Below are positions 18,811-27,776 of a stretch of 42,743 nt of DNA, piece after piece. Made by a program: the position numbers and the translations under genes. The stretch covers positions 1 to 42,743 of the forward strand of contig VBBT01000106.1 in NCBI GenBank assembly GCA_005881695.1, written 5' to 3'. A model generated the notes under the pieces. That model had not been told where the DNA came from and did no database searches. It worked only from the letters and a program-made list of their open reading frames with translations. Every line of letters starts with the position of its first letter. Positions within the stretch are counted from its first letter, which is position 1. The DNA is from Candidatus Bathyarchaeota archaeon. GTDB lineage: Archaea; Thermoproteota; Bathyarchaeia; 40CM-2-53-6.

Positions 18811-19401
18811 TTGACAGAGACAAGGATGACAGCCCTGATACCAAAGGACAGGGTGGGTGTCCTTGTTGGCCTAGGCGGAACCGTAAAATCGACAATCGAA
18901 GAGAAACTGTTCGTGGATCTCAAGATAGACAGCCCATCTGGCACCGTCGAGATCGGAGTGAAGCCGTATGCACCCGACCCGTCAGGAACGCTTCAAGCTA
19001 AGGACATAGTTGTTGCAATTGGGAGAGGGTTTTCCCCTGAGCGAGCCTTCAGGCTCTTCAGCGAGGACAATACATTGGACATTATCGATCTTCACGACTT
19101 CTTCGGCAAGAACGAGGCCGAAATCCGAAGGGTTGATGGCAGAATCATCGGCAGAGAAGGCAAAACCAGGAGGATTCTAGAAGAACTGACTGGAACCGCC
19201 ATCTCCGTGAGCGGTCATACCGTGTCGATAATTGGCGGCTACGAAGCAGTCACGATGGCGAAAGATGCGCTAGAGAAACTGATCAAAGGCCGACAACACG
19301 GGACAGTCTACAAGTTCCTAAGAAGAAGACGACAGGAAATCAAGAAGGAGAAAGCTTTAGGACTCTGGGAAGGCCAAGTGCCTACAGCAAAGAAACCATG
19401 A
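18811..19401 (+). CDS. KH-domain RNA-binding protein (archaeal Pno1/Dim2-like)
   Basis: Two KH-like modules: IPKDRVGVLVGLGGTVKSTIEEKLFVDLKID and RVDGRIIGREGKTRRILEELTGTAISV; adjacent to the RIO kinase. Confidence 0.9.
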   Translation: MTETRMTALIPKDRVGVLVGLGGTVKSTIEEKLFVDLKIDSPSGTVEIGVKPYAPDPSGTLQAKDIVVAIGRGFSPERAFRLFSEDNTLDIIDLHDFFGKNEAEIRRVDGRIIGREGKTRRILEELTGTAISVSGHTVSIIGGYEAVTMAKDALEKLIKGRQHGTVYKFLRRRRQEIKKEKALGLWEGQVPTAKKP

Positions 19402-19429
19402 TCAAAGCGGACCTCACGGACTGGGCCCC

Positions 19430-21007
19430 ATGACAGTGGCCGAGGTCTTCCAGGAAATAAGCGCCGCCGATTTCTTCTATCGCAACCGGGACATCGCGGG
19501 ATTCACAAGCCCATCAAGATCAATATACTCGACGGTTCGCGAGCTTGTGGAAAACTCGCTAGACGCCTGCGAGACAGGCGGAATTCCCCCTGACATCTAC
19601 GTACGATTGTCCCATGAATCTGGCCCCCTCGACGGTCCCGGCACTTACATAGTAAGGGTCGAAGACAACGGCATAGGGATCCCATCAAACGTAATCCCAT
19701 CCGCTTTCGGTCAAGTTCTCTACGGGTCGAAATACAAACTCCGACAGACAAGAGGCACCTTTGGCCTTGGCGGGAAAATGGCCCTGCTCTATGGACAGAT
19801 CACCACCCATTCTGAGGCTGCGATCACCTCTAGCACAGGATCGAAGTCTCGGATATCTGAGGTAATTCTTCGAATTGATATCCAACAGAACAAGCCCGTC
19901 ATTATCAAGAACAAGACTCGGACCAACAAGCCTCACTGGCAGGGCACAATCATCGAGTTCAAGACCGAAGCCGACTACTCACGTGCAATGCCTAGGATTC
20001 TCGAATACTTCAAGCAGACAGCCATCATAGTTCCCTATGCGAATATCACATTCGTAGACCCCAGAGGAAGGCTCTACAAGTTTCTGCGTGGCACGACAAA
20101 GGTACCACCAGCACCCACTGAAACCTCTCCCCATCCTCATGGAGTCGATGTTGAAACTGTACAGCGAATGCTGAAGCTGACCAATGCTAGGAGCGTGCAA
20201 GAGTTCATGCGAAAGAACTTCCAGAGAATAGGAGAAACCACAGCCCGCAAATTCCTGCAGTTCGCTAGCCTCGGGCAAAAAAAGAACCCGAGAAACCTAT
20301 CCGCGCAAGACATGGTCAAACTAGTCAATGCCATGAAAAACTATGACGGCTTTCTGTCTCCAGATCCCACGTGCCTCTCACCTCTCGGCGAAGACCTGAT
20401 GGAAACAGGAATAAAGAAAGAACTTGGAATAACGGATCAGGAAATTGAGACCGGCTCCGCCTTTGTCACCACGCTTCAAAGGCGCCCTGCAACATACGCC
20501 GGCTTTCCGTTCATCATCGAAGTCGGCCTCGCAAGCTCCAAACAAATCGAAATGCAAGGCAAGATTCTCCTCTTCAGATTTGCAAACAAGATCCCCCTAC
20601 TTTTCGACGAGGCAAGCGATGTCTCATGGAAGGTCGTCGATACTGAGATTGATTGGCGAAACTACAAGGTCATCCCGGGTGAAACCCCTCTCGCCGTCTT
20701 CATTCACGTCTGCAGTACAAAGATCCCTTACAAGACAGTCGGAAAAGAATTCATTGCTGATCGACCTGAAGTAGAGCACGAGATTCTCAACGCTATCCGA
20801 GAAGTTGGCCGGAACCTCAGGCTATACCTCTCAAAGCGCGAACACCTTACTCAAGAGAAGAAACGTCTCGACGTGTTCGAAAAGTATCTGCCGAAAGTAG
20901 CCCAATTCTCAACGAAACTCGCAAAGGAGAAGAAAGAGCCAGACATCAAACCGCTGCTCAAAGGAGTGATCAAGTATGGTGCAGAAGAGGAAGAAGAGCA
21001 AGAGTAA
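19430..21007 (+). CDS. top6B: DNA topoisomerase VI subunit B
   Basis: SIYSTVRELVENSLDACE, VEDNGIGIP, GSKYKLRQTRGTFGLGGKMALLYGQ (GHKL ATPase motifs). Confidence 0.97.
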   Translation: MTVAEVFQEISAADFFYRNRDIAGFTSPSRSIYSTVRELVENSLDACETGGIPPDIYVRLSHESGPLDGPGTYIVRVEDNGIGIPSNVIPSAFGQVLYGSKYKLRQTRGTFGLGGKMALLYGQITTHSEAAITSSTGSKSRISEVILRIDIQQNKPVIIKNKTRTNKPHWQGTIIEFKTEADYSRAMPRILEYFKQTAIIVPYANITFVDPRGRLYKFLRGTTKVPPAPTETSPHPHGVDVETVQRMLKLTNARSVQEFMRKNFQRIGETTARKFLQFASLGQKKNPRNLSAQDMVKLVNAMKNYDGFLSPDPTCLSPLGEDLMETGIKKELGITDQEIETGSAFVTTLQRRPATYAGFPFIIEVGLASSKQIEMQGKILLFRFANKIPLLFDEASDVSWKVVDTEIDWRNYKVIPGETPLAVFIHVCSTKIPYKTVGKEFIADRPEVEHEILNAIREVGRNLRLYLSKREHLTQEKKRLDVFEKYLPKVAQFSTKLAKEKKEPDIKPLLKGVIKYGAEEEEEQE

Positions 21008-22091
21008 GGGCGTTATCAAAGAACGGAAAGAAAAGGTCCTATCCGCGATGCGGGACCTTGGCGGACAGGTCTACGGCCAGCTCAACAAGAAGGAATTTCC
21101 AACCTTCCGTATGCCAAGCCGATCCATAGCCAACATACTCTACGACTCGAAGACAAGACAGTACATTCTGGGAAAGAGAACTGTCAAGAGGAGCGCTCGA
21201 AACGTAAGACATCTCCGCCCCTTCACGCAACTCCTCTGGACAGCCATGTTCGCGGACGAACTCACAGAGCAGAACAAGACCAGCACGCTGAGAGACGTGT
21301 TCTACTCGGCCCAAGCCTACGAGATGGACTTTCAGGACCAACAGGAAAGCGACAATCTCATCACCGATCTAGAAACCGTAACCGGATACTCGAGAGAAGA
21401 CTTCAACGTCTACCCTGAAGAAAGAAGCGCAATATTCGGCGACCTGACAATCGAGTACACTGTCCCTGGATACGAAGGACGACGGCTAAACCTAGCCTCT
21501 CACCCTGACGGCGTGATGATCGGACCTGCCCTCACAACCTCAGAGTTCATCCAACCCGACAGCCGAAAAGTCGACAAAGTAATAGCGATCGAGAAAGGCG
21601 GATTGTTCACGCGGTTCATAGAAGAACGCGTACACCAGCGCTTCAAAGCCGTCCTTATCCACACCGCAGGACAAGCACCCAGAGCGACAAGGTTTCTGCT
21701 TCGCAGGCTCAACCAGGAATTGGACATTCCGGTATACATATTCACGGACGGCGATCCTTGGGGCATGCACATTGCTATGGTCATTATTTCTGGATCCGCT
21801 AATGCAGCCCACCTTCGCGAGCTGAACACTCCAGACGCAATCTGGGGCGGGGTCTGGGCAACAGACATTGTCGACTACAAACTCCCGAGCGATCCTTTGA
21901 CTGACTTGGATGTCAAAAGGTTGAACGAGTTGGAGAAAGACCCTCGCTATGCTGGAGGACTCTGGCAGAGAGAGATAGATACCTTCCGAAAGGTCAAGAA
22001 GAAATCGGAACAAGAAGCATTCAGCAGATACGGGCTCACCTACATCGTTGACGAGTATCTACCGAAGAAACTAAAGATCAAGTCCAACTAG
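20976..22091 (+). CDS. top6A: DNA topoisomerase VI subunit A (Spo11-like)
   Basis: EMDFQDQQESDNLITDLE, VIAIEKGGLFTRF, VYIFTDGDPWGMHI (Toprim); overlaps top6B by 32 bp. Confidence 0.96.
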   Translation: MVQKRKKSKSKGVIKERKEKVLSAMRDLGGQVYGQLNKKEFPTFRMPSRSIANILYDSKTRQYILGKRTVKRSARNVRHLRPFTQLLWTAMFADELTEQNKTSTLRDVFYSAQAYEMDFQDQQESDNLITDLETVTGYSREDFNVYPEERSAIFGDLTIEYTVPGYEGRRLNLASHPDGVMIGPALTTSEFIQPDSRKVDKVIAIEKGGLFTRFIEERVHQRFKAVLIHTAGQAPRATRFLLRRLNQELDIPVYIFTDGDPWGMHIAMVIISGSANAAHLRELNTPDAIWGGVWATDIVDYKLPSDPLTDLDVKRLNELEKDPRYAGGLWQREIDTFRKVKKKSEQEAFSRYGLTYIVDEYLPKKLKIKSN

Positions 22092-24448
22092 ACAAACTGT
22101 TCAAGTCCCAAAGCGACAGATTTCTTCATCTGAGGGGGCTTGTTGAGATCAAGTTTACCGTAGACACCGTCGTAACCTGGTTCGACAAAGACATCGTCGT
22201 TACGCACACGAAGAATCGCTCTAGCGATCTCTGGTCCAGCCGCCGCTAGCAGCTGGGCCTCGGAAGCGTCTAGCATCACGGAATATTCTGACCCGAATTT
22301 TCCAACAAGCATATTGTACTTCTCCCAGACTTTCGTTGAACCGGGATTAACCTCACCGATCAAGAGGGCAATAATCTCGGAGAGCGGGAGCAAATGGCGG
22401 TACCCGATTGCATTCTTCGGGACGTAGCCTTCGGGTCGGTCCGCAAGTTCTTCTATCCGTTCTTCGACGCCCCGAGTCATCTTCTTTCCGCACTTGGGAC
22501 ACTTGTCGTCTAGGTTGCGAGCATCCCTGGCGGACATTGAAACTTGACAGTCACGATGTCCAGTCCAGTGGTATTTGCCATAGGCAGGCGAGGTCTCTAT
22601 CGTGAACAAGAAACGTTTAGGATCCTTGTCTCTGATCGCCCCAACCAGATTGTGATATGTAACATGGTCTAGAGCGAATAAGTTTGCTTCTCTTCCCAAC
22701 CGCCACGGCCACGCCGAGTGCGCGTCAGAATTCGAGACAAGACAGAGACGATCGAGCTGGGAAAGCCGCCAGTTCATCGGGGGATCCGAATTGCCGGACC
22801 AGACTGGAACTCCATTCCTTCTTACATATACTGTCTTGTTTGGCACACTAACGCACGAGACGATACCACCATAGGATCCCCATTTTTCTATATGATTGGA
22901 GTCTTTGATCATTGATGGAATAACGACGGGTTCATTCTTCATTATGAAATAAATAGTCCAAGAGTCCTCGCTCTGTAGGTAATGCTTCTCTCCTGATAGC
23001 GAAGAAAGCAAAGTTCCCTTCTTCCGATGAAGTTTGAAGTATGCGGACATCCCAAGCTTTAGAGCAATCTCTTGCAAATCGTCGCGCAGACGCACGGATA
23101 TGGTTGTTGCAGACAGGCCCTTTCTGTTCCTTCCATACCGATGACCATCTCCCCTAATGTACCATTCAAAGAAGACTCGCAGAAGATTCGGCGAGAGACT
23201 CTTTATGTTATCTGGAACAAACTTGTTACTTGCCCCCGAGAACCGTTTCAGATAGTCGAAAAGTTGAACATCTCTCACTCTTAGTCTGTATCCGTTTCTG
23301 TCCTTTGCAACAAGTGGATTGAATCCAAGGGTTTTCAAGATCTGCCTCATTTGTGTAAGCAGCTTCAGGCTATGATTGGAAAGGTACACGCTATACTCGC
23401 TTCTTGATTTGGTTACCCATCCCTCGGCAATCCAAAACCCAAAGAACTTGAGCCAGGGAATCACTGGCATGTGAATTTCTTTGACAATTCGAAATTCAGA
23501 GTGGTGCCGACTGCCATGCCTTACTCGTGTTCCAGGGATGAGGAACGTCTCGCTATCCACACCCCTCCACGCTCCATCCTTCTTGAGTCGTTTTGATTTT
23601 CCGAACAAAGCTCGCGCATCACCTAGCCTCAAATCCTTCGAACTTCTAAAGTCGCAAGGCCGGTAGACCAACCTGTGATTCGGCGTCACAAGTAAATCCA
23701 CTCGTTGAGTCTTCAATTCGTACATCGTGCCGTTGTAATTATAAACAAATACCCCGTGGGGCCTCTGGAACTCTATTGTCTCAGATTCCAAGTTCAAAGT
23801 GCAAACCTCATCATGATATTCTACATCATAGACTCGTTTCCAGCCACGATTCGTGAGCACCTCTGTCTTTTCGTCGTAACACGACATGCCTGTTTCGAGC
23901 GCGAATATTCTGTCAGTTCTATCCTGATAGCAATCGGTGACGCTGTCAAATCCACTGTTTGCGCCGAAGAGGCTGAACCAGGGGGTCCAGGCGTGCGCGG
24001 GAAAGACTACGCATTGTCTGTCGGCTTCAAGCACCTCATCCACGAGCTCTGGAGCGGTCGCACGTAGTGTGGGCCGACCGTCGCTCAGGAGGTTCCCGTA
24101 CTTCGCCAATCGATCGGCTACGGAATCCGCTGCCTCTATCGAAGGAGCGAGAAGGCAATGATGTATTCTTCGCGACTTCTCACCGAATTGGTAGGTGGTG
24201 TTGACTTCTCCGGTGATCATGTACTGTACTTGGAAGGGACCGTCCCTGAGCTGGTAAAGTCCCGAATCCGGAGAATCTTGTAGGTCCTTACGAATCTCCT
24301 TTCTCCAATCAGGATGGGTGAAATCGCCCGTTCCGACAATGTTCAGTCCCTTCATTTCAGCGAAGCGGGCGAGCTCTTTCAGGTCCATGTTCTTGCTCGT
24401 CGCCCTGCTGTAAGGGCTGTGGACTTGAAGGTCAGCAAAAACACGCAT
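22088..24448 (-). CDS. Endonuclease Q (EndoQ)-like PHP-domain protein, intein-containing precursor
   Basis: DLQVHSPYSRATSKNMDL, GTGDFTHPDW, SNSDAHS, CPKCGKK with upstream HRDC; about 422-aa extein after intein removal. Confidence 0.88.
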   Translation of the reverse strand: MRVFADLQVHSPYSRATSKNMDLKELARFAEMKGLNIVGTGDFTHPDWRKEIRKDLQDSPDSGLYQLRDGPFQVQYMITGEVNTTYQFGEKSRRIHHCLLAPSIEAADSVADRLAKYGNLLSDGRPTLRATAPELVDEVLEADRQCVVFPAHAWTPWFSLFGANSGFDSVTDCYQDRTDRIFALETGMSCYDEKTEVLTNRGWKRVYDVEYHDEVCTLNLESETIEFQRPHGVFVYNYNGTMYELKTQRVDLLVTPNHRLVYRPCDFRSSKDLRLGDARALFGKSKRLKKDGAWRGVDSETFLIPGTRVRHGSRHHSEFRIVKEIHMPVIPWLKFFGFWIAEGWVTKSRSEYSVYLSNHSLKLLTQMRQILKTLGFNPLVAKDRNGYRLRVRDVQLFDYLKRFSGASNKFVPDNIKSLSPNLLRVFFEWYIRGDGHRYGRNRKGLSATTISVRLRDDLQEIALKLGMSAYFKLHRKKGTLLSSLSGEKHYLQSEDSWTIYFIMKNEPVVIPSMIKDSNHIEKWGSYGGIVSCVSVPNKTVYVRRNGVPVWSGNSDPPMNWRLSQLDRLCLVSNSDAHSAWPWRLGREANLFALDHVTYHNLVGAIRDKDPKRFLFTIETSPAYGKYHWTGHRDCQVSMSARDARNLDDKCPKCGKKMTRGVEERIEELADRPEGYVPKNAIGYRHLLPLSEIIALLIGEVNPGSTKVWEKYNMLVGKFGSEYSVMLDASEAQLLAAAGPEIARAILRVRNDDVFVEPGYDGVYGKLDLNKPPQMKKSVALGLEQFV
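22790..23881 (-). mobile_element. Intein (364 aa) with LAGLIDADG homing endonuclease domain, within EndoQ
   Basis: Starts CYDEKTEVLTNRGWKRVYDV (block A); LLVTPNHRLVYR (block B); LKFFGFWIAEGWV and FFEWYIRGDGH (dodecapeptides); ends KTVYVRRNGVPVWSGN|S. Extein junction ETGMS|SDPPMNW. 1092 nt, in frame. Confidence 0.93.
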
Positions 24449-24492
24449 TGGAAATGTCAGCGACCCAACAAATGTTTCAGTGTGTCTATAAG

Positions 24493-24837
24493 ATGACGTT
24501 TGCGTGGACCGGCCTCTTTATTAGCGGTTCAAAAAGGCCCGGCTTTGAGCGCGAGGGACAACCTTTACCTAACGAAGTCCGAGTCTTCCTAAACCTGTTC
24601 GTCGAGTCGAAGGAACTGGAGATGGTCACTGACAGCCTCGTGAAACTTTCCGAGGTTACCGATGTATACGAGGTCACTGGCGAATACGACATTGTCTGCT
24701 TGCTTAGGACCGAAAGCATACTCGCTTTTCGCGAGGTTCTCAAGAACAAGGTCCTCAAAATACCAGGTGTGAAAAGCACCGTCTCTGCAATAGTCCTCTA
24801 CACACATAAACGCGACCGGAAGCCAGTCTCAGAATAA
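24493..24837 (+). CDS. Stand-alone Lrp/AsnC ligand-binding (RAM) domain protein; start uncertain
   Basis: EVRVFLNLFVESKELEMVTDSLVKLSEVTDVYEVTGEYDIVCLLRTESILAFREVLKNKVLKIPGVKSTVSAIVL; no HTH domain. Confidence 0.75.
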   Translation: MTFAWTGLFISGSKRPGFEREGQPLPNEVRVFLNLFVESKELEMVTDSLVKLSEVTDVYEVTGEYDIVCLLRTESILAFREVLKNKVLKIPGVKSTVSAIVLYTHKRDRKPVSE

Positions 24838-24975
24838 GGACCCATGGGAAGCCGTCAAACAGAACGAATGGGTCTCGTTTGGTTTCGAATCGTGCCGTAG
24901 CTGTGCTCATTAGGAAAAGGGCTCTGTTAACTTGTCGTCGGATGCCTCTCTGGCTTATACCTAGAATTTTGGGTC

Positions 24976-26190
24976 TTGTCGTTTATCGTGCTTGCTGTCA
25001 AGTCTGTCTGGCAATACTATGTTCCATCAAGGGATGTTCTGCGATTGCTGGACATGTTCAGATGGATGGTTAATGATTCCATAGGGATCGGTCTGGTGAA
25101 CGGTGCGTCTTCTCTGAGAAGGCTTTCACTCCTCTCCTACAGCCAGCTCGCCCGCTACGATTCTCCGAGCTGCTACAAGCTCTGCGCGATATCACGCGCC
25201 GCAGGAATACTAGCAGCCCAGAAGAAGTCTGTCAGGAGAGGTTTCACCACTAGGACCCCGTACTCTTTCAAACAGCAGCTCGTCTCCTGCTACGGCTTCA
25301 AGATAGAGAATGGATACTTGCGTATTCCGGTATTGAGAGGGAAACGCTTCAGCATACCCTTGACCAAGCACATGTTAGAGGTGATATCTCAACCAAGAGT
25401 CAAGGTTCGCTCTTTCACCCTCACCCAGAACAGACTGAGTCTCTGCATCGCCCGCGACACTCCCAGGATAGAATGCACGTCCACGATCGGCGTGGACCGT
25501 AACCTTCGTAATCTAACGGTTGGAAACGACGAGGAGACCCGTCACTATGACCTCTCGAAGTGTGTGAGAATGGCGAAGACTACTGTGCGTATCGTCGCGT
25601 CTTTCACACGGAACGATGATAGGATAAGAACAGTAATAGCATCGAAGTACGGAGAACGTAGAACAGCTAGGACTGGTCATCTGCTCCATAATGCCACAAA
25701 AACGATTGTTGCAATGGCAGTCCGCCGGAGAGAAGCAATAGTTCTCGAGAACATCGGCGGTATCCGATCCCTCTACAGGAAGGGTAACGGTCAGGGTGGA
25801 AAGTATCGTGGTAGAATGAACGGGTGGAGTTTCGGAGAGGCTCAACGACAGATCGAGTACAAGGCCCGATGGATAGGCCTACCGATAATCCGTTTGTCTA
25901 GGCGTGAGACCAGAGGTTCCAGTGTGACTTGTCCGAGATGCGGGGAGAGACTCCAATCAGACAAGAAACTGAAACGCAAACTCTGGTGCGGTAACTGTAG
26001 AATAGTAATGGACCGGGACATGGTTGCGGCTGTTAACCTGGCTCGGCGGGGACGGGTGAGGTTCGCACGTTCCCGGCCTCCCATCATCGAGGCGCAAGGC
26101 GGAGCAGTTGAAGCAATGAAGGGGAACCCGACGCCTACGGTAATCCCCGGAGTCGATGCCCCGAAGCTAACTCAACCAACAAAGAGTTAA
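24976..26190 (+). mobile_element. tnpB: IS200/IS605-family TnpB (RNA-guided nuclease-type transposon protein), no TnpA in window
   Basis: RuvC-like motifs IGVDRNLRN, AIVLENIGGI, MDRDMVAAVNLARRG; zinc-ribbon CPRCGERL...CGNC. Confidence 0.93.
26168..26189. repeat. TAACTC-(10 nt)-GAGTTA hairpin at the 3' end of tnpB, candidate right-end element
   Basis: Perfect 6-bp inverted repeat read directly; overlaps the last tnpB codons. Confidence 0.45.
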
Positions 26191-26333
26191 CAGAACCGGG
26201 AAAGAAAGACTAAATATGGTCGAGAAGCATTCGCCGGGTTACTGCCGAGGGTTCCAAAATGGGCGATTTATTTCCAGAATCACCTATCGCACTGTAATCA
26301 TCTTCGTGCGTCTTCACTCCGGAGATTTTTTCT

Positions 26334-27776
26334 TTGAGCAGCAAAGAGCTAGGGATTACTGTCAGGAAAGACCAAGACCTCTCAGAATGGTATACGCAAG
26401 TTGTCACAAAGGCCCAACTGGCGGATTATTCTAGCGCGAAGGGCTTCATGGTACTGATGCCCTACGGCTATTCGATCTGGGAGAAAATCAGAGAGGATTT
26501 TGACAAGAAAATCAAGGCGATAGGCCACAAGAACGCATACTTCCCGCTGCTCATACCCGAGCGATTGCTCAAGACGGAAGCTGAACATTTCGCAGGCTTT
26601 ACACCTGAGGTCTTTTGGGTCACACACTCCGGAGACACGGAGCTGGCTGAGAAGCTGGCAGTTAGGCCGACTTCCGAGACCATAATCTATGAGTCTTACA
26701 GTAAATGGGTGAAGAGCTGGCGAGACCTACCGATCCTCATCAACGTATGGAACTCTGTGGTCAGAGCCGAAATAACGTCCACACGGCCTTTCCTGCGAAC
26801 AACAGAATTCCTCTGGCAGGAAGGACACACGGTACACGAAACTGAGCAGGAGGCCGAGGAGGAAGTGATGACAATCTTGGACATCTATGCGAAGCTGGTC
26901 GAGGAAGAACTAGCGATCCCGATTCTTGTAGGCAAGAAGACGGAAAGAGAGAAGTTCAAGGGCGCCGTCTATACGACGACAATGGAAGCTATGATGCCTG
27001 ATGGCAAGGCATTACAGATGGGAACATCACACCACCTAGGACAAAAATTCTCAGTGCCTTTCGAGATCAAGTTCCTTGGGAAGGATGAGAAAGAGCACTA
27101 CGGCTGGACAACATCTTGGGGAATATCGTGGCGCCTCATAGGAGCTGCAATCCTTAGCCATGGCGACGACAGAGGACTTGTCCTCCCGCCCAGAATAGCT
27201 CCCACACAAGTCGTAATCATTCCAATCTTCTACAAAGAGACCGACCAGAAAGACATCTCAGATGAAGTAAAACATCTCTCATCTCAACTGGAACAGATCG
27301 GGATAAGAACAACGATCGACGATCGAGCCCAGTACACCCCTGGTTGGAAATATCACGAATGGGAGATGAAAGGCGTCCCACTCCGTGTCGAGATTGGACC
27401 CAAAGACATCCAAGCGAAACAGGTGACAGTGGTGAGGCGAGATAACAGGGAGAAGATTGCGATCAACCGTAGCGACGCGAAAGACAGAATCAATGGAATA
27501 CTCAGGGATATCCAGAACCACCTATACGAAAGAGCAAGAAAATCTCTCGACGGTCTGACAACCGCAGCGGCCGATATGAAATCGTTCAGGAAGGTCTTGG
27601 AAGAAAAAGGAGGATTCATCAAAGCCTTTCTCTCCGACGAGACTTGCGAGGAAAAGATCAAAATCGAGACTGGAGCAACGGTGCGAGTTGTGCCCATGAA
27701 AACTGCGAAAAAAGGCACTTGCGTATATTGCGGAGCGGACAATTCGAGCGAGGTTTACTTTGCGCGGTCATACTAG
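26334..27776 (+). CDS. proS: Prolyl-tRNA synthetase (archaeal/eukaryal type)
   Basis: KGFMVLMPYGYSIWEKI, VRPTSETIIYESYSKW, FLRTTEFLWQEGHT, QMGTSHHLGQ, HGDDRGLVLPPRIAP. Confidence 0.97.
   Translation: MSSKELGITVRKDQDLSEWYTQVVTKAQLADYSSAKGFMVLMPYGYSIWEKIREDFDKKIKAIGHKNAYFPLLIPERLLKTEAEHFAGFTPEVFWVTHSGDTELAEKLAVRPTSETIIYESYSKWVKSWRDLPILINVWNSVVRAEITSTRPFLRTTEFLWQEGHTVHETEQEAEEEVMTILDIYAKLVEEELAIPILVGKKTEREKFKGAVYTTTMEAMMPDGKALQMGTSHHLGQKFSVPFEIKFLGKDEKEHYGWTTSWGISWRLIGAAILSHGDDRGLVLPPRIAPTQVVIIPIFYKETDQKDISDEVKHLSSQLEQIGIRTTIDDRAQYTPGWKYHEWEMKGVPLRVEIGPKDIQAKQVTVVRRDNREKIAINRSDAKDRINGILRDIQNHLYERARKSLDGLTTAAADMKSFRKVLEEKGGFIKAFLSDETCEEKIKIETGATVRVVPMKTAKKGTCVYCGADNSSEVYFARSY

Noticed and set aside
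21540-22013. 157-aa minus ORF over top6A
   Set aside because: Antisense shadow of the Toprim-containing CDS.
23705-24067. 120-aa plus ORF across the EndoQ/intein junction
   Set aside because: Antisense to the EndoQ precursor; no independent support.
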